This document shows positions 39,189 to 52,283 of a DNA stretch of 64,000 nt, piece by piece (position 1 is the stretch's first letter; the number at the start of each line of letters is the position of its first letter). Source of the DNA: Methyloceanibacter sp. wino2 (GTDB lineage: Bacteria; Pseudomonadota; Alphaproteobacteria; Rhizobiales; Methyloligellaceae); contig NZ_CP028960.1 of the NCBI RefSeq assembly GCF_003071365.1, positions 434,001 through 498,000 of the forward strand, given 5' to 3'. A program made the position numbers and the translations under genes. The notes beneath the pieces were generated by a model that searched no databases, was not told where the DNA came from, and was given only the letters and a program-made list of their open reading frames with translations.

Positions 39189-40612
39189 TTACAAATCTGC
39201 AGCAAAAATCTTGCCAGGATTCAGGATATTCAACGGATCGAGTGCCTTTTTTATGGCAACCATTACGTCCACACCCTCGCCATGCTCCGCGACCAGGTAG
39301 CGGATCTTTCCCTGACCGACCCCATGCTCGCCGGTGCAGGTTCCCTCGTAACGGAGCGCCCGTTCGATCAGACGATCCAAGAACTGCCGCGCCCGCTCCA
39401 TCTCGTCCGCCGAGCTCATATCGATCAGCGGCATGACATGGAAATTGCCGTCGCCCACGTGGCCGACGATCGGCGCGATCAGGTCCAGTCTCTCGATATC
39501 CTGCTTCGTTTCCGTGACACAGGCCGCCAGCGACGAGATCGGCACGCACACGTCGGTCGCGATCAGATCGGTTCCGGGACGCAAATCCTTCGCGGCCCAA
39601 TAGGCGTCATGGCGCGCCTGCCATAGCTTACTCCGGTCCTCGGCCGCGCGGCCCACTCTAGAGCACCGCCACCCTCGCCTTGCGCGATCTCCGAGAAGAT
39701 CTCGACCTGCTCGCGGGCGCCAGCCTCGCTCCCGTGGAACTCCAGGAACAAGGTTGGCTGCTCCGGCAGCGATAGTTTCGAATACGCATTGCAACCGCGC
39801 ACCTGCACCTCGTCCAGCAGCTCGATACGGGCCAGAGGCAGGCCCATCTGCAGCGCCGCGATGGTCGCGTTGCAGGCCCCTTCCAGCGTTTGGAAGGTCG
39901 AGACGCCGGCCAGGATAGTCTCGGGGATGCCGAACAGCTTCAGCGTCAACTCGGTGATGACGCCCAGCGTGCCTTCCGAGCCCACCAGGAGCCGCGTGAG
40001 ATCGTAACCGGCCGAGGATTTCCGGGCCCGGCCGCCGGTGGTGATGATCCGGCCATCGGCGAGCACGGCGGTCAGACCGAGCACGGCGTCGCGCATGGTG
40101 CCGTAGCGGACCGCGTTGGTTCCCGAGGCCCGCGTCGCGGCCATGCCGCCGAGGCTCGCATCCGCCCCCGGGTCGACAGGGAAGAATAGGCCGGTATCGC
40201 GCAGGTGTTCGTTGAGCTGCTTGCGGGTGACGCCGGCCTGCACGGCGCAATCGAGATCGTTCTCGTGCACGGCGAGAATCCCGTTCATGCGGGACAGGTC
40301 CAGCGAGAGCCCGCCGAACGGGGCGTTCAAATGGCCTTCGAGCGAGCTGCCGGCCCCAAACGGGATCACCGGAACCCTCGCCGCCGCGCAGGCTGCCGCG
40401 GCCTCGGAGACCTCTTCGGTGCTCTCGGCAAACAGGACAGCGTCGGGGGCCTGAACCTTCAGCCAGGTCAGGGTGTTGGCGTGCTGCTCCCGCAACGCCT
40501 CACTGCGCGAGAAACGGTCGCCAAAACGGGCGGAAAACCGCGCAAAAAGGCCCTCCATGGCCTCCGGAGAGGCCGGGTCGCCAAGCACTTCGACTGCCGA
40601 GACTGTCGTCAT
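39189..40612 (-). CDS. FAD-linked oxidase (GlcD/D-lactate dehydrogenase type), one frameshift
   Basis: Flavoprotein of about 474 residues when joined. The N-terminal FAD_binding_4 domain has PVIPFGAGSSLEGHLN and RASGTNAVRYGTMRDAVLGL. The FAD-oxidase C-terminal domain has VGHVGDGNFHVMPLID, with the metal-binding histidines, and GTCTGEHGVGQGK. The first frame runs through GGGALEWAAR and is lost near 39644. Adding one C there (plus strand) continues with AEDRSKLWQARHDAYWAAKD. The family oxidises D-2-hydroxy acids such as D-lactate, glycolate or D-2-hydroxyglutarate and passes electrons to a quinone or cytochrome. No glcE/glcF or lactate permease is next to it, so the substrate is open. The ATG of MTTVSAVEVL at 40612 is the only early start. 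Confidence 0.88.
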
Positions 40613-40710
40613 GGCCCCAGTCTAGACCGAGATCCTGAACAAATTCAGTCTAGTTGTCGCTTTCAGGGACGGCTTTTACGCCGGGTTTCGGGGCGAAGAC
40701 AGGCGGCAGG

Positions 40711-41091
40711 CTAGTTGCCGCAAGCCGTGGCGCCGGCTGTGCAGACATAGGGCACGACGACGCCCTTCCAGCACTGCGCATAGGTCTTGCGTGTCACCAC
40801 ATCGGGCTTCAGCAGCATGTCGGGCGTCACGACCGGCCGCACGGCCTTCCAGAACGGGTCGGGCGTCACCTTGCGGGGACGCAGCGTGACGTATTTCCAG
40901 CCCCGGCGGCGGCGGATCTGTTCTGCCGTTTGGAGAGCGTTCGCATAAGCGGCCCTTGCGGCGGCAGCCTTCGAGTCCGCGCTGTTGGTCGCCTTCACGA
41001 TTTCGCAGCCGGCATCTGCCGTTTGGACGGCCCCGAAAAACAGCACAGAGAACCCAAGCAAGGCGAAGCCCGCCTTCCAAACACGAAGCAT
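40711..41091 (-). CDS. Small secreted protein of unknown function
   Basis: Protein of 126 residues with a clear signal peptide (about residues 1-26, ending VQTADA), then an Ala-rich helix and a basic region RRRRGWKYVTLRPRKVTPDPFW. Four cysteines are in the mature part (near residues 28, 108, 117 and 124), which suggests disulfides. I do not recognise the family. The ATG at 41091 has the very strong site GGAGGTGGGA immediately upstream, and the frame remains open upstream without such a signal. It is 98 nt upstream of the FAD-oxidase gene on the same strand; a functional link is not evident. Confidence 0.7.
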   Translation of the reverse strand: MLRVWKAGFALLGFSVLFFGAVQTADAGCEIVKATNSADSKAAAARAAYANALQTAEQIRRRRGWKYVTLRPRKVTPDPFWKAVRPVVTPDMLLKPDVVTRKTYAQCWKGVVVPYVCTAGATACGN

Positions 41092-41297
41092 TCCCACCTC
41101 CAAATCACAGCCCACAAGCGGTACACCCCATTTGCCACCGGTTGTTCCCCCCTTCAAGTCTTGCAGTGCAACATTTTGTGAGTGTGGCATTTCGTACGCA
41201 CACGTCGCCCAGCCGTCTCCACACTCCGGCCCAGCAGGCAGTGGACATAGGTACGCACCGGCTGTTGCGCGCGCGCGCGGTGCTATAGTCCCACGCC

Positions 41298-43671
41298 ATG
41301 GGCAAGATTCGCACGGGCGCCGCCGAAAACGTCCCCCCTCCGGGTGACGGGTTCGAAGAGGCGCCACAGACACCTCCCGCCGAGACGCTTTCGATCTCGC
41401 AGCGCGCCATGCGGCGCGGGGCGGACCGCTACCTGGAAGCACTTAACCCCGAGCAGCGGGAGGCCGTCGAGACGCTCGACGGACCGCTTCTGGTCCTGGC
41501 CGGCGCCGGCACGGGCAAGACGCGGGTTCTGACCACGCGCATCGGGCATCTGTTGCGTCTGGGCCGCGCCCATCCCGGCCAGATCCTCGCCGTTACCTTC
41601 ACCAACAAGGCGGCGCGCGAGATGAAACAGCGCGTGAGCGAGCTTATCGGCGGCGCCGTCGAGGGGATGCCTTGGCTCGGCACGTTCCACGCCATCGGCG
41701 TGAAGATCCTGCGGCGTCACGCGGAACTCGTCGATCTCAAGCCGTCCTTCACCGTGCTCGACACGGACGACCAGATCCGGCTGATCAAGCAGCTTCTCGC
41801 GGCGGAAAACATCGATGAGAAGCGCTGGCCGGCACGCGTCCTCGCCAGCATGATCGACGGCTGGAAGAACCGCGGCCTAAGACCCGCGCGCGTCCCCGAC
41901 GGCGAGAGCTATGGCTTCGCCAACGGCAAGGGACGCGATCTGTATACGGCCTATCAGCGGCGCCTGAAGGATTTGAACGCCGTCGATTTCGGCGATCTGC
42001 TGTTGGAGAACCTGCGGCTGTTCCAGGACCATCCGGATGTGCTGGCCCGCTATCAGCAGCGCTTCCGCTACGTGCTGGTCGACGAGTACCAAGACACCAA
42101 CGTGGCCCAGTATCTATGGCTCCGGCTGCTCGCTCAGCGTGAGGACGGCGAACCGCAGAACGTCTGCTGCGTCGGCGACGACGATCAATCGATCTATGGC
42201 TGGCGCGGCGCGGAGGTCGATAACATCCTTCGCTTCGAGACGGACTTTCCCGGCGCCAAGGTCATCCGGCTCGAGCGCAATTACCGCTCGACGGCGCATA
42301 TTCTGGGCGCCGCGTCCGGGCTGATCGCGCACAATCAGGGACGGCTCGGCAAGACCCTGCATACCGAGGGCGACGACGGCGAGAAGGTCGTGGTGCAAGG
42401 CTGCTGGGACGACGAAGAAGAAGCGCGTGTCATCGGCGAGGATATCGAGCAGCTCCAACGCCACGAGCACGCGCTGAACGAAATCGCGATTTTGGTGCGC
42501 GCCTCGTTCCAGATGCGCGCCTTCGAAGACCGCTTCATCACGCTCGGTCTCGACTATCGCGTCATCGGCGGGCCCCGGTTCTACGAGCGGCAGGAAATCC
42601 GCGATGCGATCGCCTATCTGGACGTGACGCTGAACCCGTCCAACGATCTGAAATTCGAGCGCATCGTCAACGTGCCCCGGCGCGGGCTTGGCGAGGCGAC
42701 GCTGAAATCCCTGCATCAGCTGGCGCGTGCCAACGAAATCCCCCTCACACAAGCGGCACGGCTCATCGTCGAGACCGAGGAGTTGAAACCGAAGCCGCGC
42801 CGCTCACTCGCGGGGCTCCTGGCCGATTTTGACCACTGGCGCTCCATGGTCGACACCATGCGGCATACGGAGCTTGCGGAACTGATCCTCGACGAGTCCG
42901 GCTATACGGGCATGTGGCAGGCGGACCGCTCGCAGCAGGCCGAAGGACGGCTTGAGAACCTGAAAGAGCTCATCCGTTTCATGGAAGAGTTCGATACGCT
43001 CGCGGGCTTCATGGAGCATGTGTCGCTGGTGATGGATGCGGCGACCGAGGAAGGTACCGACCGGGTCAATCTGATGACCCTGCACTCGGCCAAGGGCTCG
43101 AGTTCGACACGGTGTTCCTGCCCGGCTGGGACGAAGGCCTCCTCCCCCATCAGCGCAGCCTCGACGAGGCCGGCCGTTCCGGCCTCGAAGAAGAACGCCG
43201 CCTCGCTCATGTCGGCCTGACGCGCGCGCGGAAGAACGCGAAGATCACCTTCGCCCAGAACCGGCGGAACTACGGCATGTGGCAGACGGCAGTGCCCTCA
43301 CGCTTTATCGACGAGCTGCCGCACGAACATGTGCAGGTGGCCGAGGACGACGGCCTGCGCGGCTACGGCCCCAGCCGCTTCGACAGCGAGGACATGTTCG
43401 CGTCCGGCAATTACGAAACGCCGGGCTGGCAGCGGGCGCGCGCGAACCGACAGCGTTCGGGAAGCGGGCCGCGGCGCGAGCCGATCACGATCGAAGGCAC
43501 GCTTGTGGCCGCGAGCACCGCGGAAGGTTCAGGGCTCGAGTTGGGCAACGCGTCTTCCATCAAAAGTTCGGTTACGGACGCGTCTCCGCTATCGACGGCA
43601 ACAAACTGACCGTCGACTTCGAGAAGGCCGGCCGCAAGAAGGTGGTCGACAGCTTCGTCGAGCGGGTCTGA
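41298..43671 (+). CDS. uvrD: UvrD/PcrA-type DNA helicase, two frameshifts
   Basis: Superfamily 1A 3'-5' DNA helicase of about 791 residues after correction, active in nucleotide excision and mismatch repair. Visible motifs are the Walker A GAGTGKT, TFTNKAAREMK (Ia), VDEYQDTN (II), DDDQSIYGWRGA (III), RLERNYRST (IV), and VGLTRARKN (VI). Motif V reads MTLHSAKG and is then broken near 43094-43097. Adding one base gives LEFDTVFLPGWDEGLLPH in the next frame. A second break near 43549 is healed by one C and yields the C-terminal Tudor-like domain (FGYGRVSAIDGNKLTVDFEK). All three segments are of family quality, so the protein is probably intact in the organism. The gene stands alone, with chaC 23 nt downstream. 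Confidence 0.92.
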
Positions 43672-43694
43672 CGCGGCGCCGGGTGACATTGACG

Positions 43695-44231
43695 ATGTGG
43701 CTCTTCGGCTATGGCTCTTTGATGTGGGACGGATGGGAAACCCGCTATGGCTGCCGCCGGCGTGTGCATGCCGTGGCGCCCGAACACCGCCGCGTCTTCA
43801 ACAAGAAGTCGTTGGAACGCTGGGGCACGCATGCGCAGCCGGGTCTGACCCTCAATCTCGCGCCGGCGCGCGAGGACGCTCACCTCTGTAGAGGAATCGC
43901 CTTCGACTTTCCCGATGAGCATCAGACAGAGATCGAGGCCTACCTGTCGGAGCGCGAGACTTGTCACGCGTCCGACATCGCCGTCCATCTCCCCGACGAG
44001 ACGATCACGGCGCGCACCTACATCTATGATGGCCCGCGCCTTCTCGAAGACGGCCTGACGCTGCGGGCGCGTGCGGCGATGATCCTCGTGGCCGAGGGAA
44101 TCGCCGGGTCCAGCTACGACTACATCGCCAATGTCCGCGAGCATCTGGATCAGCTCGGCGTTTCCGACCCGGCCGTGGATGAGCTGTGGCGCGCGGTTAT
44201 CGCCGTCCAAAATGGAGAGCACTGTGAGTGA
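43695..44231 (+). CDS. ChaC-like gamma-glutamylcyclotransferase
   Basis: Protein of 178 residues with the nucleotide-binding-like GYGSLMWD near the N-terminus, which is the signature (YGSL) of the gamma-glutamylcyclotransferase fold, and the ChaC pattern GIAFDFPDEHQTEIEAYLSERE containing the likely catalytic Glu. ChaC enzymes cleave glutathione to 5-oxoproline and Cys-Gly. The start MWLFGYGSLM at 43695 is the family start. The last 8 nt overlap the start of prmA, so the two genes are coupled in translation, though their functions are not obviously linked. Confidence 0.85.
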   Translation: MWLFGYGSLMWDGWETRYGCRRRVHAVAPEHRRVFNKKSLERWGTHAQPGLTLNLAPAREDAHLCRGIAFDFPDEHQTEIEAYLSERETCHASDIAVHLPDETITARTYIYDGPRLLEDGLTLRARAAMILVAEGIAGSSYDYIANVREHLDQLGVSDPAVDELWRAVIAVQNGEHCE

Positions 44232-45144
44232 AGCCGCATGGCCCCGGACCTATCGCGCAACCGTCGAAGCCGACGGGCCCGGCGCTGCACGCATTGCCGA
44301 ACTGCTGGACGAGGCCCTGGACGCAGCGGGGGAGCCGGAAGCGCTCTCCGTCAGCTATTTCGAGTTGGGCAACGGCCTCTACGAGGTCTCCGCGCTCTAC
44401 CACGCTGCTCCAGACGAAGCCCGTCTGCAGGCGCTTGTCGACAGCGCCACGGATGGCAGCCCTGCGTCGCCGTTGCGTATCGAAGAGGTGCCCGACGCCA
44501 ACTGGGTCACGATCAGCCAGGGGCAGCGGGGGCCGGTTCGCGCGGGGCGCTTTCTCGTCCATGGCAGCCACGACCGGGAGCGCGTCTCCCGCAACCGCTA
44601 CACGATCGAGATCGACGCCGACCAGGCCTTCGGCACGGCGCACCATGCGACCACGCGCGGGTGCCTGCTGGCGCTGGACGAACTTGCGAAACGGGGGCGT
44701 CCGGACTTGGTTCTGGATATCGGGACGGGCACGGGCATCCTCGCCATTGCGGCGGCCTTGGCCTTCGATCGCCCCGTCGTCGCCACCGACAACGACCCCA
44801 TCGCCGTCGAGATCGCGGAGGAGAACGCGGCCAAGGCGGGCGTCAGCCAGTCCGTTCATGCCTTCGTCGCCGAGGGCCTGGCGCACCCGACCCTCCAGCG
44901 TCTCGCGCCCGACCTGATCGTGGCGAATATCCTCGCGCGCCCGCTCTACGACCTCGCCCCCGCCATGGCGCGCGCCGTCCGGCCGGGAGGCTACGTGCTC
45001 CTGTCCGGCATCACCGAAAACCAAGCCTGGGCGACCACGGCGCGCTACGCCTCGCTCGGCTTCGATCTGGAAAAGCGAATCCTTCTCGACGGTTGGGCGG
45101 CCCTGCTGCTCGGCCGTCGCAACGCAAGCACTTTGTTCGATTGA
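44224..45144 (+). CDS. prmA: Ribosomal protein L11 methyltransferase
   Basis: Adds methyl groups to lysines and the N-terminus of ribosomal protein L11, using S-adenosylmethionine. The protein has 306 residues. The N-terminal substrate-recognition domain (about 1-100) is followed by the class I methyltransferase domain with FGTAHHATTRGCLLALDEL, motif I VLDIGTGTGILAIAAA, the acidic ATDNDPIAVEIAEENA and the post-motif IVANILARPL typical of PrmA. The GTG at 44224 is chosen because GGAGAG lies 6 nt upstream; an ATG at 44212 has no such site. It overlaps the chaC-like gene by 8 nt. Confidence 0.94.
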   Translation: MSEAAWPRTYRATVEADGPGAARIAELLDEALDAAGEPEALSVSYFELGNGLYEVSALYHAAPDEARLQALVDSATDGSPASPLRIEEVPDANWVTISQGQRGPVRAGRFLVHGSHDRERVSRNRYTIEIDADQAFGTAHHATTRGCLLALDELAKRGRPDLVLDIGTGTGILAIAAALAFDRPVVATDNDPIAVEIAEENAAKAGVSQSVHAFVAEGLAHPTLQRLAPDLIVANILARPLYDLAPAMARAVRPGGYVLLSGITENQAWATTARYASLGFDLEKRILLDGWAALLLGRRNASTLFD

Positions 45145-45177
45145 TTGGCGGCGACGCTTCGGCTTACAAAGCTTCGC

Positions 45178-46998
45178 ATGTATCAAGTGTTCGATGAGAC
45201 CGGCGCTCCGGCGGAGAGCGGCGAGCGGGTCAAGGCATTGTTGCGGGAGCTCAAGCAGCGGCAGCTCAAAGGCTTCCTCGTTCCCCATAGCGATCAGCAC
45301 CAAAACGAGTTTCTGCCGCCGTCCGAAGAACGGCTGGCTTGGCTGACGGGCTTCACCGGCTCGGCCGGCGTCGCCGTGGTCACGGACAAGGGGTCGGCGC
45401 TGTTCGTGGACGGACGCTACATCCTGCAAGCACCGAAACAGGTCGACACGGACATTTTCGAGGTCCTCCAAATCCCGAAGGCCAAGCCTTCCGAATGGCT
45501 GAAGGAGACGCTCGCGCGTGGCAATCGGCTGGGCTACGACCCGAAGCTGCACACGATCAGAGAAATCGAGCGCCTGACCAAGACGCTGAGCGCCGCCGGT
45601 ATTCGGCTCACGCCCGTTGACGAGAACTCTATCGATAAAATTTGGGGCAAGGATCGCCCCAGCCCGTCGCGCGCGGAGATCTTCATGCAGCCCATGGAGC
45701 TCGCCGGCAAAGGCTCGGGCGAGAAGCTCATGCAGGTGCAGATGGACCTAGTCGAGGCCGAGCACGACGCGGTTCTTCTGACCGCGCCGGATTCGATCTG
45801 CTGGCTGTTCAACTTTCGCGGCGGCGACATCAAGCACACGCCGGTCGCTCTCGCCTATGCCATCGTGCCGGCCAAGGGGCGCCCGACGCTCTTTATCGAT
45901 CCGCAAAAAGTGAGCGAGTCAGTGCGCATCGCGCTGAAGCCGTTCACCGAGATCGCCGCGCCCGACGCGCTGGACGAGGCCCTGACGGAACTTGCGAAGT
46001 CCGGCGCCAAAATCCGCCTCGATCCCGGATCCGCGTCGATGCGCTTCGCCAGCGTGCTGCAAGCGGGCGGCGCCAAGCACGTGTCGGGCAACGACCCCTG
46101 CACCATGCCCAAGGCGATCAAGACGGAAGCCGAACAGGCAGGCGCGCGCGCCGCGCATGTGCGCGACGGCGCGGCCATGGCGCGCTTTCTCGCCTGGCTT
46201 GACGAAGTCGCGGAGACGGGACGCGTCGACGAGGTCTCGGCAGCGATGAAGCTCGAGGATTTCCGCCGCGAGACCGGTCAGCTCAAGGACATCAGCTTCG
46301 ACACCATTGCTGCCTCCGGGCCCCATGGGGCCGTGGTGCATTACCGCCCGACCACGGAATCGAAGCGCGTGCTCGACAAGAACTCGCTCTTCCTTATCGA
46401 CTCCGGCGGCCAGTATGCGGACGGCACCACGGACGTGACCCGCACGGTCGCCGTGGGCCAGCCGACGGCGGCGATGAAGCGCCATTACAGCCTCGTGCTC
46501 CGGTCCCATATCGCCATCGCGGCGGCGCGCTTTCCGGCCGGCTCGCGCGGGCAGGACCTGGACCCGTTCGCGCGCGGACCGCTCTGGGCGGCCGGGCTGG
46601 ATTTCGATCACGGCACAGGGCACGGCGTCGGCAGCTATCTATCGGTGCATGAGGGCCCGCAACGCATCTCGCGGCTCGGCACCGAGGAGCTGGAGCCGGG
46701 CATGATCCTCTCCAACGAGCCCGGGTACTACCGCGAGGGTCAGTACGGCATCCGCCTGGAGAATCTCATCCTGGTCACGCCGGCCGAAGACATCGAAGGC
46801 GGCGAGCGCAAGATGCTCGGCTTCGAGACGCTGACGCTGGTGCCGTTCGACCGGCGTCTGATCGATCCCAAGCAGTTCATGCCTTGGGAGCTTGCCTGGC
46901 TGAACGACTACCACGCGCGCGTCCGGGAGAAGATCGAACCGTTGATCGCGAGCGAAGACCGGCCCTGGCTCCGTCACGCCACCGCCCCGATCCGCTAG
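45178..46998 (+). CDS. pepP: M24-family Xaa-Pro aminopeptidase
   Basis: Metallopeptidase of 606 residues that removes N-terminal residues before proline. Two creatinase-like N-terminal domains (about 1-310; for example FLVPHSDQHQNEFLPPSEER) precede the pita-bread catalytic domain. The dinuclear metal ligands are all visible: Asp in DSGGQYADGTTDVTRTV (two Asp), His in GTGHGVGSYLSVHEGP, and two Glu in SNEPGYYREGQYGIRLEN. The length matches the long, three-domain form found in alphaproteobacteria and eukaryotes. The start at 45178 (MYQVFDETGA) follows the prmA stop by 33 nt. Confidence 0.95.
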   Translation: MYQVFDETGAPAESGERVKALLRELKQRQLKGFLVPHSDQHQNEFLPPSEERLAWLTGFTGSAGVAVVTDKGSALFVDGRYILQAPKQVDTDIFEVLQIPKAKPSEWLKETLARGNRLGYDPKLHTIREIERLTKTLSAAGIRLTPVDENSIDKIWGKDRPSPSRAEIFMQPMELAGKGSGEKLMQVQMDLVEAEHDAVLLTAPDSICWLFNFRGGDIKHTPVALAYAIVPAKGRPTLFIDPQKVSESVRIALKPFTEIAAPDALDEALTELAKSGAKIRLDPGSASMRFASVLQAGGAKHVSGNDPCTMPKAIKTEAEQAGARAAHVRDGAAMARFLAWLDEVAETGRVDEVSAAMKLEDFRRETGQLKDISFDTIAASGPHGAVVHYRPTTESKRVLDKNSLFLIDSGGQYADGTTDVTRTVAVGQPTAAMKRHYSLVLRSHIAIAAARFPAGSRGQDLDPFARGPLWAAGLDFDHGTGHGVGSYLSVHEGPQRISRLGTEELEPGMILSNEPGYYREGQYGIRLENLILVTPAEDIEGGERKMLGFETLTLVPFDRRLIDPKQFMPWELAWLNDYHARVREKIEPLIASEDRPWLRHATAPIR

Positions 46999-47006
46999 CG
47001 CGACAC

Positions 47007-47255
47007 ATGGAATTCGTTGTTTCGGCCATTGCGGCGACACTCACCACCATCGCGTTCGTGCCCCAGGCGCTGCACATCATCCGGCACAAGGAAACGCGGG
47101 CCATCTCGCTGCAGATGTACCTTGTGTTCGCAACAGGCGTGGCTTTCTGGCTGGTCTTCGGCCTGATGCTCTGGAACTGGCCGATGATCCTGGCGAACAT
47201 CGTCACGCTGGCGTTGGCTCTGACGATTGTCGCGATGAAGTTGCGCTACGGCTGA
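47007..47255 (+). CDS. SemiSWEET-type (MtN3/PQ-loop) transporter
   Basis: Membrane protein of 82 residues with three predicted helices, the half-size bacterial form of SWEET transporters, which work as dimers. The PQ motif is in TIAFVPQALHIIRHKETRAI, followed by the conserved S-L-Q-M-Y and the third helix WPMILANIVTLALALTIV. SemiSWEETs move sugars along their gradient; the substrate is unknown here. It begins 8 nt after the pepP stop and probably belongs to the same transcript. Its stop and the ligA stop are separated by a single base in convergent orientation. Confidence 0.88.
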   Translation: MEFVVSAIAATLTTIAFVPQALHIIRHKETRAISLQMYLVFATGVAFWLVFGLMLWNWPMILANIVTLALALTIVAMKLRYG

Positions 47256-47256
47256 C

Positions 47257-51118
<3,862 letters not shown>

Positions 51119-51128
51119 CGGTGGCCTA

Positions 51129-52079
51129 TTAGGTTTGCCCGGCGCCGGTCCAGCTTCGGGTCTTCCAAGCCCGGGTGATCCACGACCCCTGATATTGCTG
51201 AGGCTCGAGACCGCGCTGTCCTAGGAGTTTGTAAGCGTGCTTGTACCACTTACTGTCCGGGAAGTTATGGCCAAGCACGGCGGCCGCCGTCTGGGCCTCA
51301 TTGACGATACCTAACGCCATATAGGCCTCGGTCAGCCGCATCAAGGCCTCTTCGACTTGCTCGGTGGTCTGGTACTCGGTGACCACCGTCTTGAAGCGAT
51401 TGATGGCCGCAAGATAGTTGTTCCGGCGCAGATAGTAACGCCCGACCTGCATCTCGCTCGCGGCGATCAGATCCTGCAGGATTCGGATGCGGTTTGCAGC
51501 CTCGGCGGCGTATTCCGACGACGGGTAGCGCTGAACCAGCTTTTCATAGGCGCCCAGCGACCGGCGCGCGAAGGTCTGATCCCGCTTGGGATCGAGGATC
51601 CGGTCGTAATAGGACTTCGCGATAATGTCTTGCGCGAAGGCCGCCTCTTTCGTGCCCGGGTGCAGCGTCAAATACCGGTCGGCGGAAGCGATGGCCTCGT
51701 CGTACTTGCCCGCGCGGTAATAGGAGTAGGAGGCCATGATGATGGCCCGGCGCGCTTCCCGCGAATAGGGATGGGCAATATCGACTTCTTCGTACTGGCG
51801 GGCGGCTTCCTTGAACTTGCCTTGATCGGCCATCTGATCGGCTTGGCCGTAGATGACTTCGGCGGGGTCGGTGTTCAGCGGCGGGACCTCGTCCTTCTTG
51901 CCGAACCACTTGCCCAGCGGGCCGCCGCCCGAGCCGAGGGAGTCGAAGCCTCCGAAGGAGCCACAACCGCCGACCAGCGGCACGGTGAGAAGAAGCGCAA
52001 CCGACAGCAGCCCCGAGAGCAGCCGTCCGTTCCGTTCCACCTGTGCTGTCCCAAAAGACGGCCGAGCCGGTCCGGACAT
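51129..52079 (-). CDS. bamD: Outer membrane protein assembly factor BamD
   Basis: Lipoprotein of the BAM complex that inserts beta-barrel proteins into the outer membrane, 316 residues. The signal sequence ends in a lipobox (LVGGC, lipidated Cys about residue 38). TPR-like repeats follow (about 75-290; for example QADQMADQGKFKEAARQYEE, MASYSYYRAGKYDEAIASAD). The ATG at 52079 is preferred because AGGGGAAC precedes it directly; the frame is open 43 codons upstream. The C-terminal extension (PQQYQGSWITRAWK) is longer than in E. coli. Its place between lpxC and recN is standard for the class. Confidence 0.95.
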   Translation of the reverse strand: MSGPARPSFGTAQVERNGRLLSGLLSVALLLTVPLVGGCGSFGGFDSLGSGGGPLGKWFGKKDEVPPLNTDPAEVIYGQADQMADQGKFKEAARQYEEVDIAHPYSREARRAIIMASYSYYRAGKYDEAIASADRYLTLHPGTKEAAFAQDIIAKSYYDRILDPKRDQTFARRSLGAYEKLVQRYPSSEYAAEAANRIRILQDLIAASEMQVGRYYLRRNNYLAAINRFKTVVTEYQTTEQVEEALMRLTEAYMALGIVNEAQTAAAVLGHNFPDSKWYKHAYKLLGQRGLEPQQYQGSWITRAWKTRSWTGAGQT

Positions 52080-52283
52080 GTTCCCCCTCAAATCGCCGGT
52101 CATCAATGCGGTCAATGTCACGCAAAATCCGCCAAGGGCAAGCGCTAAGCGGACGAGGCCACAACAAACTCCTGTATTATGGTGTCTTTTGGGCCTCAGG
52201 CGCCTCAAACGGCAGACATCGTCCCGCTAGATTAGCGGCACGATGCCACAAATTTACTTCAAATCGTTTAGGAACGAGGCGCG

